Assembly: GCA_021234155.1 (NCBI GenBank)
Contig: JAJEKV010000023.1
Span: 9,313,141-9,377,140, forward strand
Reading direction: 5' to 3'
From: Isoetes taiwanensis
Lineage: Eukaryota > Streptophyta > Lycopodiopsida > Isoetales > Isoetaceae
Length of the DNA: 64,000 nucleotides
Shown: piece after piece, positions 35,851 to 48,396 of the stretch
Layout of the letters: every line of letters begins with the position of its first letter
Position numbering within the stretch: position 1 is the stretch's first letter
Translations under genes and position numbers: made by a program
Notes under the pieces: generated by a model
Seen by the model: the letters and a program-made list of their open reading frames with translations, nothing else
The model's database searches: none
What the model was told of the DNA's origin: nothing

Positions 35851-35921
35851 TGCATTGGCCGGGAATCGAACCCGGGTCTGTACCGTGGCAGGGTACTATT
35901 CTACCACTAGACCACCAGTGC
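35851..35921 (-). tRNA. tRNA-Gly (anticodon GCC)
   Basis: A 71-nt cloverleaf on the minus strand. The anticodon loop contains CTGCCAC with anticodon GCC. The internal promoter boxes are present: TGGTCTAGTGG (box A) and GGTTCGATTCC (box B). The acceptor stem GCACTGG pairs with CCAATGC except for one C-A mismatch at the fourth pair; an ordinary stem would have G there. No intron. The T-run downstream supports transcription. The mismatch may lower stability, or it may be tolerated. Confidence 0.93.
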
Positions 35922-36456
35922 TAGATGGTATTTAAATTTGAATCAATTTTTCATAGAGACAAAAGAACATTCTTACTTTCTCGAATCGTGAACCCTAAGT
36001 CAACAAAGTTGCCTCCTCCTCGGCAAAGTCCGGGGTACACTATAAACCAACCGCCCTTACCTGGGTGCAGGCCGCCCCTGTAGGAAGACTATTCTACCAC
36101 AAAAAAACTTAGACTTGATACGAACCTAGCCGCCTAATGACATGTACACGCTTTCATTGCCTGACTTCTAACATGTTTTTGTGGATCAAACCATGAAATA
36201 AATATATAATACAAATTGCCGTAATATTATTGATTATGCCGTCGTTGCTTACATAACATTCACGTGAAAGGCATCACGCCTAATTGTCATCGTCAGTAAT
36301 ATAAATATTTCTTATATCTTGTGAGCTTACAATAAAATACCTTACCTCCTACAAAACTGATTCATTTACATGCTTCATCTATAATATTAACGAAGCATAG
36401 AACAAAGCTTTCATCGTATAAAGCAAAAATGCTTAAGATCTTGGTCTTCCAAATCT
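35922..36456. other. intergenic downstream of pyruvate kinase
   Basis: Contains the 3' flank of the pyruvate kinase gene. A stretch near 36085-36101 (GACTATTCTACCAC) resembles part of the tRNA but does not fold as one. Confidence 0.4.
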
Positions 36457-39400
36457 TTATTCTTCCAGTTCAATAATCTTCACCACAGATGCGTCACCAA
36501 GCTTTTGACATACAACAATGCGATCATGTTGCTTGATAATACCAGCAGCTTTCCCGTGATCCAAAGCTAATTTTAAGATTGACTCATTCGTTGTACTGCT
36601 CGATTCCACCTGACAAAAGTAATACATAAGTAAAGAGAACTAAATTCAAGATTGTTCTTAAATTTACTGGCACCAGAACTTACTGAATGCCTTGGGTCAG
36701 CAAGCATTGGAAATAGTCCTCTGACAGCAAGACATTGCCTTGCCTACAAACAAAGATTAGAGCATCAATGAATTTTAAATTAACACATATATGGAACCAC
36801 ATCACATAGAATCATTCTTTCACCAGCAGAATTGGTAGGAGAAAAAGCACTAGGGAGGAAAATTCCCTTTTTTGGCAGGATGCTCGTACCAAATTAAACC
36901 AAATCTTGCCATAAGAGGGTTCCCCTATTTTAACCTCCATTTGTAGATTAACATTATTCGCTCTAACATATTTACTGGCATACCTGGAATGCTCCTATGA
37001 AGGTCCACCGCAGATGGTTTGTCTGAAGTCTCGGGATCACAAGTACCAAAACCGGCATAGGCGGCCTGTATTTTGCTATCAGCCTAAAAGCAAAACATAC
37101 CTTGTTAGAAAGTTACAATAAGAAAAATAGAATCCCAAATAAGTTTTCGAACATCATATACATCAAAGGGCCTACAACGTAGAACTTGGACAAACTTAAA
37201 CATAATAAAGGCACTTCGCCCTACTTTGCCTGTCCAACTTTGAGATTTTTCTTATTGTGTCTGACTCTATTCTTTGAGAAACACAAGTATCAGCAGAGAA
37301 GACAATACCGTGCAGCACGACCAGATGAGCTGAACACAACAATTACAGCTGCATTGACTTTTGTTGCGGCTCTTACCTGCAAAGCACCCATAAGAATCGA
37401 AATAGCAAAACCAGAACAAAACAGCCTCAGAATGAACAACAGACATACCGCAGATGAAGCAATTGATTCCAATTGTGCCATTGGTTCTCCAACTTTCTTA
37501 ACAGTCTTTTTAAAATAAACTGCTTGATTATACACTTTTTCTGCCTGCAGAGAAGAATGAAGTTGACATTATAAAAGCAATTCTTTTTCAGATATAATAA
37601 TACTGATAAGAAATAACCATGACCTAAGAAACCCCCAAAACCCAAAAAAAAAATAGCCAACCATTATATCAGCCTTTATGGTGTTATCATATTAACAGAA
37701 CTATCGACAATACGACATTGTATCTTACAAACTTGCCCCAGAACATTCATGCATCAAGTATAGAAGGTTTACCTCAGCACAAATCTTGCGTACAGTTGAG
37801 ATAGTCTCAACGGGATAAAGGCCACGCACAGTCTCAGCGCCTAGGAGAATGGCATCAGCGCCTGCATTTGGAAAGTAAATGGGTTATAATATCATCATGT
37901 CCATAGAAAATGCCAAACACAAATTTAAATTCTCGACTTATGCTCTCTACCATCAAGCACTGCATTTGCTACGTCAGTGGCTTCTGCACGTGTTGGTCTT
38001 GGTGTATGCGTCATTGTATCAACAACTCGCGTGATCACAGCAGGTTTCCCTGCCATATTGCACTTGTATAAAGCTGCTTTCTGGAAAAGGAACACCTGAA
38101 GAAACGTTGAAAGGGTTATCACAGCCCACATTACATAAAACTTAACCATACTGAATATACAGTACTAATGTTTGGCCTGTGAAGACTCCTAATATCAAAA
38201 AACCTTACACTATCTTAGGTCTCTATTTAATTCGACCTGACTAATCAATAGCAAGATAACATGAGCACTAACAACCTTCTCAGGAGGTAAGTCAATGCCA
38301 AGATTGCCCCGAGATAATATGACACCATCAGCCTCTTTCAAGATTTCATCAAAGTGTTTTAGCCCCTGCAAAAATTATAAGAAAGTTGATTTTACTTTCA
38401 TATATTTCCTCATGTGATCCAGGCATTTATTTAGCCTACACATTTACCACATTACCTCTGCATTTTCTATCTTTGCAAATATTTGTGTCTGATAAAGGTC
38501 GCCAAGGTTTTTCAAGAATGCCCTTGCCTGCAGAAATCATGTACAGATCTTTGACCAATAGCCCACATAATATAACTCATAAACAAGAAGCAAAGTACAT
38601 TGTAAATATACCATTTTGATATCTTCTGCGTTTCTTGTATATGATAATGAAACAAAATCAACATTATTCCGCAAACCCCATGTCGAAATGATCTGCAAGG
38701 AATGCATGTATGATTAACTAAATTTAGAAGCACTTAATGCATTATAAGAAAACTAACATTTTCCAACTAAGAAAAAGAACACAAAGATAGATAAAGTACA
38801 GCTTTAAAACAACATGCATTTTTTGTAAGCAAGTGAAAGTGCAGCAATTCAAGTCTTTATATGATGTGAGTAACATCTTCCAACCTTTTTGTCTTCTTCA
38901 GTTAATGTTGGAAGGCCAATACGGACTTGTGTAGGATGAACACTGAATAGATTCCCTGTGAGAGTTGCACTGTTTTTTGCCTTGCAAATGACATCCTTGC
39001 CCGTTATCTCAACAACCTGCACAATTATATAGGGGCTAAGTTCAGCTGTCGCTAAGTTCAACTGTCCAAATAATACTAAGACAAATGACAAAAGATCAAT
39101 ACGACCTCAAGCCATGCCGATGTTGTCTCATTTCCTGTAGACAAATATTGACCGAGAAAAACTGTATCACCCACTGATGCAGCCTGCACAAGTTTCTTTG
39201 GATAGTTAGTGTACATAACACGAACATATCTAAGTCATATATTGAAAAGGTCTCCTTACACTTGCAAGGTCTTGGTAACTCAATGGAAACACACTTGCTG
39301 ATAATTTCTTATCCGTGTCCGGTGTTAGAGTTATCAATGCATCCTGTTCTAGGGTAATTGAAATTTCATCTTCATTGGTAACCCAAAGCTCCGGCCCTGT

Positions 39401-40146
39401 TGTGTCCAACATGACCTGCACAACCATTTACAAATTCAAGACCATATGGCCCATTGGGATCCTAATACAGAACTTTAGTTCTTTCGCTAACATATCTCAT
39501 TTGCTTTGATTCACTATAGAACTTAAGACCTAGAGAAGGATATCAGTGATGACTTACACCACATAATTTCTTTGTGTTTTTCACAGCTTTCTTTAAATTC
39601 TCAATAGTTTCTTGGTGATATTCTTCATCCCCGCATGAAAAATCGAACCTTGCAACTATAATAGATACCAAAGTTAAAACAGGAAGCTTCAATGTCGGTA
39701 TAATTGCAGGTTTAGAGTCAAACCTGACATGCCAGCCTTTAAGAGTGCTTCAATGGTTTCTACAGATCGAGACTTTGAACCCAGTGTGGCGATAATTTTG
39801 GTCATAGAAGCGAAGGTAGGGGGTGTCTGGATACAAAAACCAAGTCCCGACAATTCGAATTATTCCCAACAAAATAATTGATAGTATAAAAAACATTCTA
39901 ACAAGCTGCATTCCACGCATCATGTTTCATAAGAAACCAGAAATGCAGTTAAAACTTAAACAAGTTGAAAATGCAGGTTGAGCTTGAAATTCAGCTCTGG
40001 GCAGCTTAGACATGAACCCTAAACATGGAAATGGACCAGAAATCATACAGAAAACGAAGAAAGAAAAAACTTACCGCTGGGGATGACTCTAGGATAGAAG
40101 CGAGCCGGATTGGCTCTTCGAGCAGCAACTGCTGTGAGCAATTCAT
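36457..40146 (-). CDS. pyruvate kinase, plant cytosolic type
   Basis: Makes pyruvate and ATP from phosphoenolpyruvate and ADP. Sixteen exons join in phase: 40075-40146, 39724-39826, 39558-39655, 39260-39415, 39106-39183, 38885-39016, 38612-38692, 38456-38527, 38276-38365, 37951-38095, 37773-37861, 37449-37544, 37309-37376, 36984-37083, 36684-36743 and 36457-36609. They give 530 residues. The N-terminus [19 protein letters not shown] matches the cytosolic subgroup and has no transit peptide; this frame, not the longer overlapping one, splices correctly into exon 2. Motifs: [25 protein letters not shown] (catalytic Lys), [30 protein letters not shown] and DAILLGAET. The metal-site motif has GNLG where classic enzymes have GDLG, and TTGPEL replaces TKGPEI. 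No stops, so probably functional. Confidence 0.95.
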
Positions 40147-40814
40147 ATTTGCAAGCTAATAGATCTGTGGATGACAGAAATGGCAAGGACGGATCCGGAA
40201 CTGCTCTCTGCTTTGAGTTGCTTTTTGTTACGGCTTCTCGCATGAATGTCATTGTAATAACGGCGACGGAATATTCCGGTAGACCACACACGTTGTGGGA
40301 ATATTCCTGGCGGCCGGAACGCCAAAAGGATATCCAGCGTATGTACGTCTAGCGGCGTTTCTTGACCGCCAGCGTCACGTTTACGTTTCAAACGTGCTTT
40401 TTTAATTTGTTGTTAAATAAGGTATATTTTATTTGCATAATAGTCGGGCAAATTTCATAAAAGTATGTTTATTTGGTGCCTAAGGTTTAGTTTATAGTAA
40501 ATAAGATCCATGTTCTTTTGGGTTGTCTTTGTCACTACTTGTCCCCTTCGTGGGTCTTTGTGATATATATAAAATCTCGCCACTACGCCTACTCGTCTTC
40601 CTCCTCTTTGCATCTGGTCCGCGCTTCCATGCAAACGACATCTATGTGCCTTGCCTTTAATAATCAATAAAATAGTCTACCATACCATACCCTACCCTAA
40701 TGGCCCTTAGTAGTATTCTAGACACAGAGTGAAAAGATATTCCATCCACTTGGAAGAACTGAAATGACCTCTTAGGCCCAAAATTATTTTCATTTTTTTT
40801 TTTTTAATTTTAGC
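40147..40814. other. upstream region of pyruvate kinase
   Basis: Contains the probable promoter and 5' leader of the minus-strand pyruvate kinase gene. The part next to the start is GC-richer. A longer frame upstream (to 40291) is out of phase with exon 2 and is not the start. Confidence 0.4.
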
Positions 40815-41200
40815 AAATTAGTGTGAGAATATGTCATTTCCAATGTTCTCTTTGTCGTTCAGATATCGAAATACTTCACCATTGCCTCTTTTCTTGTCCA
40901 GAAGTTCAACTAGCATGGTCTTGGCTACAAGGTCTATTTAACAGTACATTGGATAGTCAATATGTTCACTTGGCATCCTACCCAGCTGCATGGGCTCCAG
41001 CTAAGTAGAAAGTCTTTCATGTAGGGTCTGGTTGGCTACTGTTGTCAATCTGGGAGCGTCATAGGCTGCACATTTTCCAAGGCATTTATTCATTTGTTCG
41101 CAGTGTTATTGTTGTAGCCCAAGCTAAGATACTGATGGCTTACAATCTTTCTCCCTCAAGGAAGAAGGGAAGGACCGTATTTGGATTCAGTATCTTCAAA
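40815..41200 (+). pseudogene. LINE-B 3' fragment (zf-RVT region)
   Basis: Reads CSLCRSDIEILHHCLFSCPE, then WSWLQGLF, SGWLLLSIWERHRLHIFQG and SPSRKKGRTVFG. This parallels the C-terminus of LINE-B at 9.05-9.4 kb (IEHCFFMC, AAGWLLWTIWKRRRLVIFKG, APRKRRLIF). The Cys and His residues of the knuckle are kept. One stop separates the two parts (near 41008). No 3' tail is obvious. Confidence 0.65.
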
Positions 41201-43045
41201 TTAACGTTTATCATTAATCTCTTGTGCTGGAGTAAGTACATCATGCTTCAAGCTCGTGTTTCAGAAGCATTTTCTTGTGCTTACATAACTAGATGAGATA
41301 TATACACCTTGCAATGTTCACCTTTACCAAATGAGGTTAAGATGACATGGTTATCCGATACCTCAACAATGCTTGCCTCCTCTATTAGAGGAAGGAACAA
41401 AGATTTAATTGGGTTTGCAAACAAACAAATAGACTAAGAGGAAGAAACAAAGATTTAATTAGGTTTATAAACAACTATAAACAAACAAATAGACTATTGT
41501 GTATTCACTTTTCTTTATAGGACTATTATAATGCTTGATATGATTAAGCTGTAAGTGTGCTCGTAATTATTGGATGCAGGATTATACAATTTGCTTGGCT
41601 ATTACCTAGAAGCACTTGTATGGATTTTGCACAACTAATTAAAGTTTGTGGTGTTTTCTTATGAATTTGTACTCATTATCTAGCCTCCATGTTGCAGGAC
41701 TTCAGGATTAACCAAGAATGACTGAAGTTCTATGATTTGAAATAATGTACAGGTATTCCGGTAAGGTTCACTTTCAGTGGCTTATTCAAAATAGTCACTA
41801 CTGGTTCATTTTGTAATCAAGGCCTTTTTGTGGTTAAGATGTAACAGATGTAACAAAACTGCCTTTCAAATAATTAGCTCTTAACAAAGGGTATTCAGAA
41901 GAACTTCAATTTATACAAATGGATCCCCGTTTTATTTCGATGGTATTCCTTGAAGGGATTGCATAGATGCTTATTTAATAGTGGATGACAAAATTGAAAG
42001 TTTGTTCTCTGATATTGTTCTATTGCAGCGCCTTGATTCAATGAACATTGACATCATCACAAGAAGTATATTCTAATAGTTCAATACTACATGTACTAAT
42101 AACCATCTATTTCTCAAGTAGGGTATGGTAGATATTATTCATTTAAATTGGCATTATGTCTGTTCCAAAAGCATGCCACTTTTGCAAACCCCTTATTGAA
42201 TGTAGTGTTGTGGTGTTTGACATGATGTTATGCAAGAGTACAATGTTTAATCTATATTTGCTAGGTACTTTAATTTTTACATTCAATATAGGGAGGAAAG
42301 TGATGTTTGATTAGCATTTGTAAACAACACATTCATAACATTTTTTAAATTGTTTATTCTAAACGAGGTGCACCCTGGACTACCACAGCCGTCAGATCTG
42401 TCAATCCCACGGCTCAGACTGTATGTTGGAGCCTCTGGGCACCTCTCGTTTCGATTATGCTCATTTGTGATTGGGGGCGCCTATGATTTTGAGATGTCAA
42501 ATACGAGTTTGCCTAAGGTTTTGATAGTATATCGAGCCTCTATACGGCTTCGCTTAAGGTTTTAGAATATGAAATACGGGAGTTTGAACCTCTACCAAAA
42601 TAACTCAATGCCCTAATAAGACTACCTTAACCAATCTAACCAGTGAGCTAACGTGACTATTTTTTATCTTAAATCTATGTTTTTTTTATAATAACCCATT
42701 GAATTGTTTTATGGATATGGTCTTAGGTCTATGGTTTCAGGGATTACATCGATATCATATCCCCCTGGAACCCCCTGTTATTTTGCTACATATTTGTATA
42801 TAAAAATGACATCACAAAGGGACTAACCCCTTTCTAGTCAAATAAGACTCTAGATAGGGATCCATGTCCTTAGTCCTATCTAGTTTTGTATGCGCTTTCA
42901 CAACATCTGCTACTACTGTCATAAGGGGGGTGCACATTTGTAGTGCGTAAATAACATCAGCGAATACTTTTAGGGGCTTTTTATTAGCATTTGCTTGCGT
43001 ATATGTACCCCAACAAATATGCAAATATAGACTTAATTATTCCTG
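41201..43045. other. unassigned region
   Basis: AT-rich. It contains the tandem duplication at 41387-41495 and nothing else recognised. Confidence 0.4.
41387..41495. repeat. imperfect tandem duplication, 50-59 bp
   Basis: Two adjacent units start AGAGGAAG(G/A)AACAAAGATT and end AAACAAACAAATAGACTA. The second has about 9 extra bases (ACAACTATA) inside. Confidence 0.85.
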
Positions 43046-43450
43046 TGGTTGAGGTGGACCATCAAGCTCATATTAAGTGTGCTAAGAACCTATCCTCATG
43101 TGCAGTCCTTGGATATTTTACTGGTGGCTGATTTTTCACGGTTCCATATTTGGTTATCTCAGCTTTTGAGACGCCTTCAACTTTCTCCTTTTCAGTCCAT
43201 CAAGTTGTTGGCGAAAAACTTTGTTCTTATTATGTTTGAAAGTATTGACGCAGTGGACTCTTTGGTATCAAGAGGGATTGATCCACTCGGTGGGGAGTAT
43301 ATGATGTATCAGTATTACTCTCCTAGGTTTACACCAGATATAGTTTGCGTATTAAAGATGCCTTGCTAGTTCTCGATACCTAATCTTCCTCCTGATCTAA
43401 TAGCCCATCAACTTCTAGTTGCAATTGCAACCGGTCTTGGGGTTTATATC
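43046..43450 (+). pseudogene. DUF4283-like fragment (plant LINE/retroelement N-terminal region)
   Basis: Reads LSPFQSIKLLAKNFVLIMFE, then SIDAVDSLVSRGIDPLGGEY, a short linker, and FSIPNLPPDLIAHQLLVAIA before TGLGVYI. The pattern FVLIxFES, a glycine turn, xxIPNLPxxL, then IAxxLG is typical of the DUF4283 domain that precedes a zinc knuckle in plant non-LTR element proteins. A stop (TAG, 43367) interrupts it. It may belong to LINE-B or LINE-C, which lack this part elsewhere in the window. Confidence 0.5.
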
Positions 43451-46035
43451 TCACATTCCATCATGAACATTAATAAACTTTTTTTCGTCCTTAAAAGGGA
43501 AAAAAAGAATATCATTTCAATGTGAAGTTAAATACACAATAGGCCTCTTCGCTTCAAAACATGTATACTACATATAATCATGAAATTTGAATGACTTGTC
43601 CAGTAGAATGAATGTCAAGAAGGAAACTTCCTCATCCTTTAGGGCCCTTTCTAAGTGAGTTTTAGATCCATCTTTTTATATAGTGAGACGGTTAGTATGT
43701 GTGTTGCAATCAAGATGCCTTTGAGGAACGTGTATATCATACATATCATGGAGAAGCAAAAAAGAAACTCTGCAACAACTATTAGACTTTTTGGATTGCC
43801 TCGAATGGCAAATTTTTGCTTGGAATATACTGGTAGATTCTGGAAATCGATACATTTTGTAGTCAATAGGTCGTTTTCAAATTTTCTTGTTTTCTTTCAT
43901 GTTCGTAGAGTAGTTTCTGTGATCATGAATCTAAGTTTGTCATTACTGCTCCTTCATAAACATACGCATTTATCTACAAATCGTGTAGTATTTAGATTGC
44001 ATGTTGCTTCAAAAGTTTCGTTTTATTTACAATGTATGTTTTGTTTCTTTTTTATGGGTTGTCTAGTGGCATGATGTTAAAATACTATCTATCTATCTAT
44101 CTATCCATCCATCAATCCATCTAAAGTACAAGAATTTCTAGAATTCTAGCATGTCCACATGGGTGTTCACATCAGCTAAAATTTAGTATTGCCCATTAGA
44201 TCTTCAAATTTACAATTCCACGTTTCACAATAGTAGAAAAGTTAAAGAAACTATAGCTCTACTCTGCCTTCTCTCTCATTCTCTTCCAGCATATGTTTGT
44301 CTTTTGTTTTGCCCTAGATTTGGTAGAGTAGTTTTCTGCTAGTGCAAGACAGATTACATAGAGATACTTCTTTGATCACACAAGGTGTTGTCAAGTTTCA
44401 ATTTCAAAAGAAGATTTTTTGTGTTGGATATGGCATTTGGCTAATTTGAGCTGCTCTATCATGAAAGATTGTTTCTGTTGTGTTTATTATGCAAGAGTTA
44501 CAATAGCTTTTGGAAAATAGGAATGGGGACAAAAGACAGCAACAGGCCCATTGTACCATGTAGAGGCATATCATGAATACTTTATTCCATTTCGATCAGT
44601 TAGAAAGTATTTTTGACAGACAACTTATGGAGAAACGGAAACTCAGAATAAGATAGTTTTTTTTAGGTATATTTGAGAAGATTAAGCATGACATCCAGTT
44701 CTAATAAAACATTAAAAACTAAAAGTTTCTCTAACTTCAGTGGAAAGCTTTTCCTTATGCCATCTATGAACGTTGCTTGTTGGAGCAGTAAAATGCCAAA
44801 ACAACTGCTTGGAGATAGAGGTTTTATAATGTCGCCCTAAGAAGCAACCCAACCTGCAAAAGGAGGTCGAGACTTGTTAAAGTTACTTAAGAAGCTGAAG
44901 TAATCAGTTGTATATTATTGGGTCGGTATAAGACCCTAGATAGTTAAAGAAGATAAATAGTTCCTTGAAAAAAAAAAGAATAAGTTGCGAGACTTTGAAT
45001 AACAGGTTTCTCTTGCTGCTCAAGAGGTATTGTCGATTTCCTTTTAGGGATAATAGAACATGCAATTCTAATCATACAAGTCTTTACATGTTGATGCTTT
45101 GCTTAATATCCAATGTGTTTGGAGAGCTAGGGTTAGCACTTATAAAAAATAAGAAACCTTTGAGAGTTACAGGCAACAAACTGCATAAGGCACATTCTAT
45201 GGATATTAAGTACTTGCTACAATATTGATAAAAGTGAATAGGTTGCGTCGAGGTGCAAATGTAAAGGTTGAAAAACAACTGGTAAGATATTGAACTTGTA
45301 GAAGTACCCCTCCACAACAAGCTAAAAAAGGAGCATGCAAGAAAAAAAATTGGCAAGAAACCATCATAGCCGCCCCTGGTGGATCTATTTGAGCGACTTG
45401 AAGAACCATATAATTACTACTCTCTTTTATAAGATCCACAGCAAGCTAAAAACGGAGCATACAAGATAAAAAAGTTGGCAAGAAACACACCATATAGCCC
45501 TAATGGATCTACCTAGGCGACTTGCCATGGATGACTTGCCTTGATCTGCCTGCACAACTTGCCTTGCTCTGCTTGAGCGCACCCTTCGGGCTGCTGCTAA
45601 CGACGCTAACCGTGCTCGAGACCTGGGTATAAATTCTCAACCACAATTGTTAAACTTTTGACAAACTGTTAACTTCTAACATAACAGAAATGGGTGTGAA
45701 TCAAGGTTAAATGAAAATTTAACATAACTGAAAGGGCTAAAAATTAGCCCTTCAAATTTTAATGTGTGAATGCCGTAATTTTAATATTTACCCTAATATA
45801 ACTGTGGGTGTGTAATTACCCTAAACATTTAACCACAACCATTTCTTACAAAAAAAAAAATGCTTAGAGTGGAACTTGCAACTTATTAGAATAATATTTT
45901 CTAGTGTATAGTATAAAGTTCATGACAAATACACCCTACAATTTGAATTGAACAAACAAAGGAGAGACCAAAGAAAATAAACAATAATGGTGGAACAAAC
46001 ATAATATGCATTTTAACATAATTTGAAATGATGGA
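43451..46035. other. unassigned region
   Basis: AT-rich with a tetranucleotide repeat near 44085-44122. Two similar short blocks (ACAGCAAGCTAAAAACGGAGC-type, near 45315 and 45437) hint at a small duplication. No gene is recognised. Confidence 0.4.
44085..44122. repeat. (CTAT)n / (CCAT)n microsatellite
   Basis: About six CTAT units followed by degenerate CCAT units. Confidence 0.9.
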
Positions 46036-46039
46036 TATT

Positions 46040-46430
46040 GATTAATATAGAAAGTGATCAGGTACATTATTTTGCAGTTCAAGCCAATTGTTAATTTCGG
46101 GCCAAGTGTTCTCTCTAGTTTTGGGATTGGTAGAAGCATAAACATTAATAACACCAAAAGTGTTTGTTGTCATGCTTGAAAATAACTGCTTGCCAAGTAT
46201 TATCTGGGCTATTAAGGTAAAAGTAGTGGGATAATTTTTTTCCACACAATGCAAAAACTACCAGATGTTTCAGTGGCTTCAATACATATTGAAGAGTAAC
46301 TTGGGGAGATCCAATCAGCAATATTAGAACACTCAAAGTTGGGAGCCTCAATTCTTGAAGCATAATGATGTAAGCATTGTAAGCCTTAATTTGAGAGGTT
46401 GCAGAGCATTGTAAGCATTACAAAGCATAT
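46040..46430 (-). pseudogene. LINE endonuclease-domain fragment
   Basis: The minus-strand translation gives IIMLQELRLPTLSV (the family's IxLQET block with Thr changed), WQAVIFKHDNKHF, then GVINVYASTNPKTRENTWPE in a second frame. The order and spacing match the N-terminal half of the AP-type endonuclease of plant LINEs. A frameshift lies near 46145. RT is absent. It could belong to LINE-B or LINE-C. Confidence 0.6.
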
Positions 46431-47437
46431 CTCGAGTTATTCACTAAAATCCTGAAGAATTGCTTATGGTGTTTTTAGAGATGCTCCAAGGAAAGGAACA
46501 ATCTCGAATCTTTGAATATCTAGCAGCAGATGACTATAGAAGGGAGACAAAAAATTGTATACGCTGGACAGTATAGATCCTCCAAGAGCATGGACGGATG
46601 TAAATAAGATATATATGCTGATCCAAAGATGAAGCATGTCGCATTAATTCATCTCATCTACGTTTCCGCATCTGCACTTAACAAAACTAGTATTAAACTT
46701 GGCCATCCAAATGAAAAGGTGAACAATTCAAGAATAAATGAAGTACATTTCTTTTTGAGATTCAAGAATGCACTCCACTATATATCGCATAATTTGTTCC
46801 TTCAATGCCAACTGACCCATATCAATCTAGCCAGGGCAGGCCAATTCACATATAAGAACATTTGACCTTCGTTACCTGCTTTCAAGCCTCCATATATCCA
46901 GGAAGGATAAGACATTGATGGGAGAATGGCCCGAGTAGATTGTCCAGTAGCAGAACCAATTCTGAGAGGCCAGTTCTGCCATCATAGTCAAAACCCTAAG
47001 TTGGCCTACCAACAACGATTTTCCCGTAGCCATGAGCTCTGCTCGCAAACACACTATGCACCTGCGGTCTTATGCACATGTGGTCTTCGGCTTTTAGAAG
47101 AGACAACTTGGGGCGGATCCGCTTGCTTCATAGGGCATGGTCGCTGCACAGGGTTCAAACAATAAAAGGGAAGACTAAAATATGATGTTCGAAACTTGCA
47201 TGCCAAAAAAAAAGAAAAATAAAAAAAGGGAAGAAAAGTTGTGCCACACGATTTTCCCTTTTTTTAAGATCAATGGCTAAGAAATAATGCACTCTAGAGA
47301 TACTATTTAGTACATGGAAACGAATACAACGACTAAATCATAGCAAAACCATATTAAAAAGTGTACAAAAAAAGCAAAAAGAACCATTGTTATTATGCTA
47401 GATATTTTCAAATGAATATATTATAACATTACATAGG
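46431..47437. other. unassigned region
   Basis: No recognisable gene. Ends at the target-site duplication of the gypsy element. Confidence 0.4.
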
Positions 47438-47442
47438 TGATA

Positions 47443-48098
47443 TGATACAACGAAGTAATCTCAAAGAAATTCAACAACTAAAAGCAAAAGAATAGCTTCT
47501 CTTCAATCTTAAAAATAATAATAATCCACCCAACCGGGTTCAGGCTTAATTACAGGAAATCGTTATCCTGCTCTTGACACAGCAATCAGAATTGCAATCT
47601 TAAAGAATTTCAAAGGACAAACTCAAGCAAGGAAGGCTTTGGCAAGGCAGTGAATTCACTCAAACTTGCAACCGGATTTCTGCTCCAGTATCAAAGGAAT
47701 CGGTTGCTTATATAGGCTGGACCTACCTATTTTCAAATATCCCTTTAATGATCTGGAAATATCTATCTAAAGGCAAAAGATCCTAAGATACTAAGATTCG
47801 GCCAGAGATATTAATAGCTCTGCCTTTTTCAAGCCGGATCGACCCTTCTCTGATCGGATCCGGAAGGTCCTAACAGGTCCGGGATATTTCCTGTTGAAAG
47901 GCCGCAACCCGTTATCAGCCCTTTTTCATTAATGTTAATTTTTAAGCCAATGGTCCTTTAAATGTTGACTCTAAACTTTCAACCTTGGCACTAATGGCAT
48001 AAAATAAACTTCCTCAAAAATAATTTGCTAGCCTAAAAAATAAAGATTCCCGATGCGTGAGTCGAACCACTCCCTCAAGCCGGCTTTAAGCCGTAACA
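47443..48098 (-). repeat. 3' LTR of the gypsy element
   Basis: 656 bp, starting TGATACAACG and ending AAGCCGTAACA on the plus strand (TG...CA ends). It aligns end to end with 53147-53798. Confidence 0.93.
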
Positions 48099-48112
48099 AT
48101 CCTTCCCTTCCC
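48099..48112 (-). promoter_or_regulatory. polypurine tract of the gypsy element
   Basis: The minus-strand sequence GGGAAGGGAAGGAT lies directly against the 3' LTR, the expected place for priming plus-strand DNA synthesis. Confidence 0.85.
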
Positions 48113-48396
48113 GAGGTTAAATGTCCGCGTTAACCTCGAGGAAAGATTGTCTATTCTAATTCCTTTAAGGATATTTAATTCTATAACCCCAGTTCCTTTA
48201 GAGGTTACGGATTTCTCATTTTAGTTCAGTTCGAAATGGCCTCAATTTCATTAGAGGGCTTTCGTTCCCTTCTCAGCCAGGGATGACCTCAAGTCAGTTA
48301 GAGGTCTTAACTTCTTTACAATCGTTGGTAAAAAATTTAATAATATTATGCATAGCAAAACTTAGATTTTTAAATAAAGCAATTGCAATTATAGTA

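Noticed and set aside
35699-35935. 78-codon open frame with GNRTRVCTVAGYYSTTRPPV at its end
   Set aside because: That peptide is the antisense reading of the tRNA-Gly gene, not a protein.
36040-36105. Possible second tRNA, from a CTATTCTACCAC block
   Set aside because: Only about 14 bases match. No acceptor stem or T-arm can be formed.
40043-40291. Longer N-terminus for pyruvate kinase starting at 40291
   Set aside because: Its frame is out of phase with exon 2. The shorter frame from 40146 splices in phase and gives the [13 protein letters not shown]-terminus.
44085-44122. Telomere-like or satellite repeat
   Set aside because: It is a short degenerate tetranucleotide microsatellite, not a TTTAGGG array.
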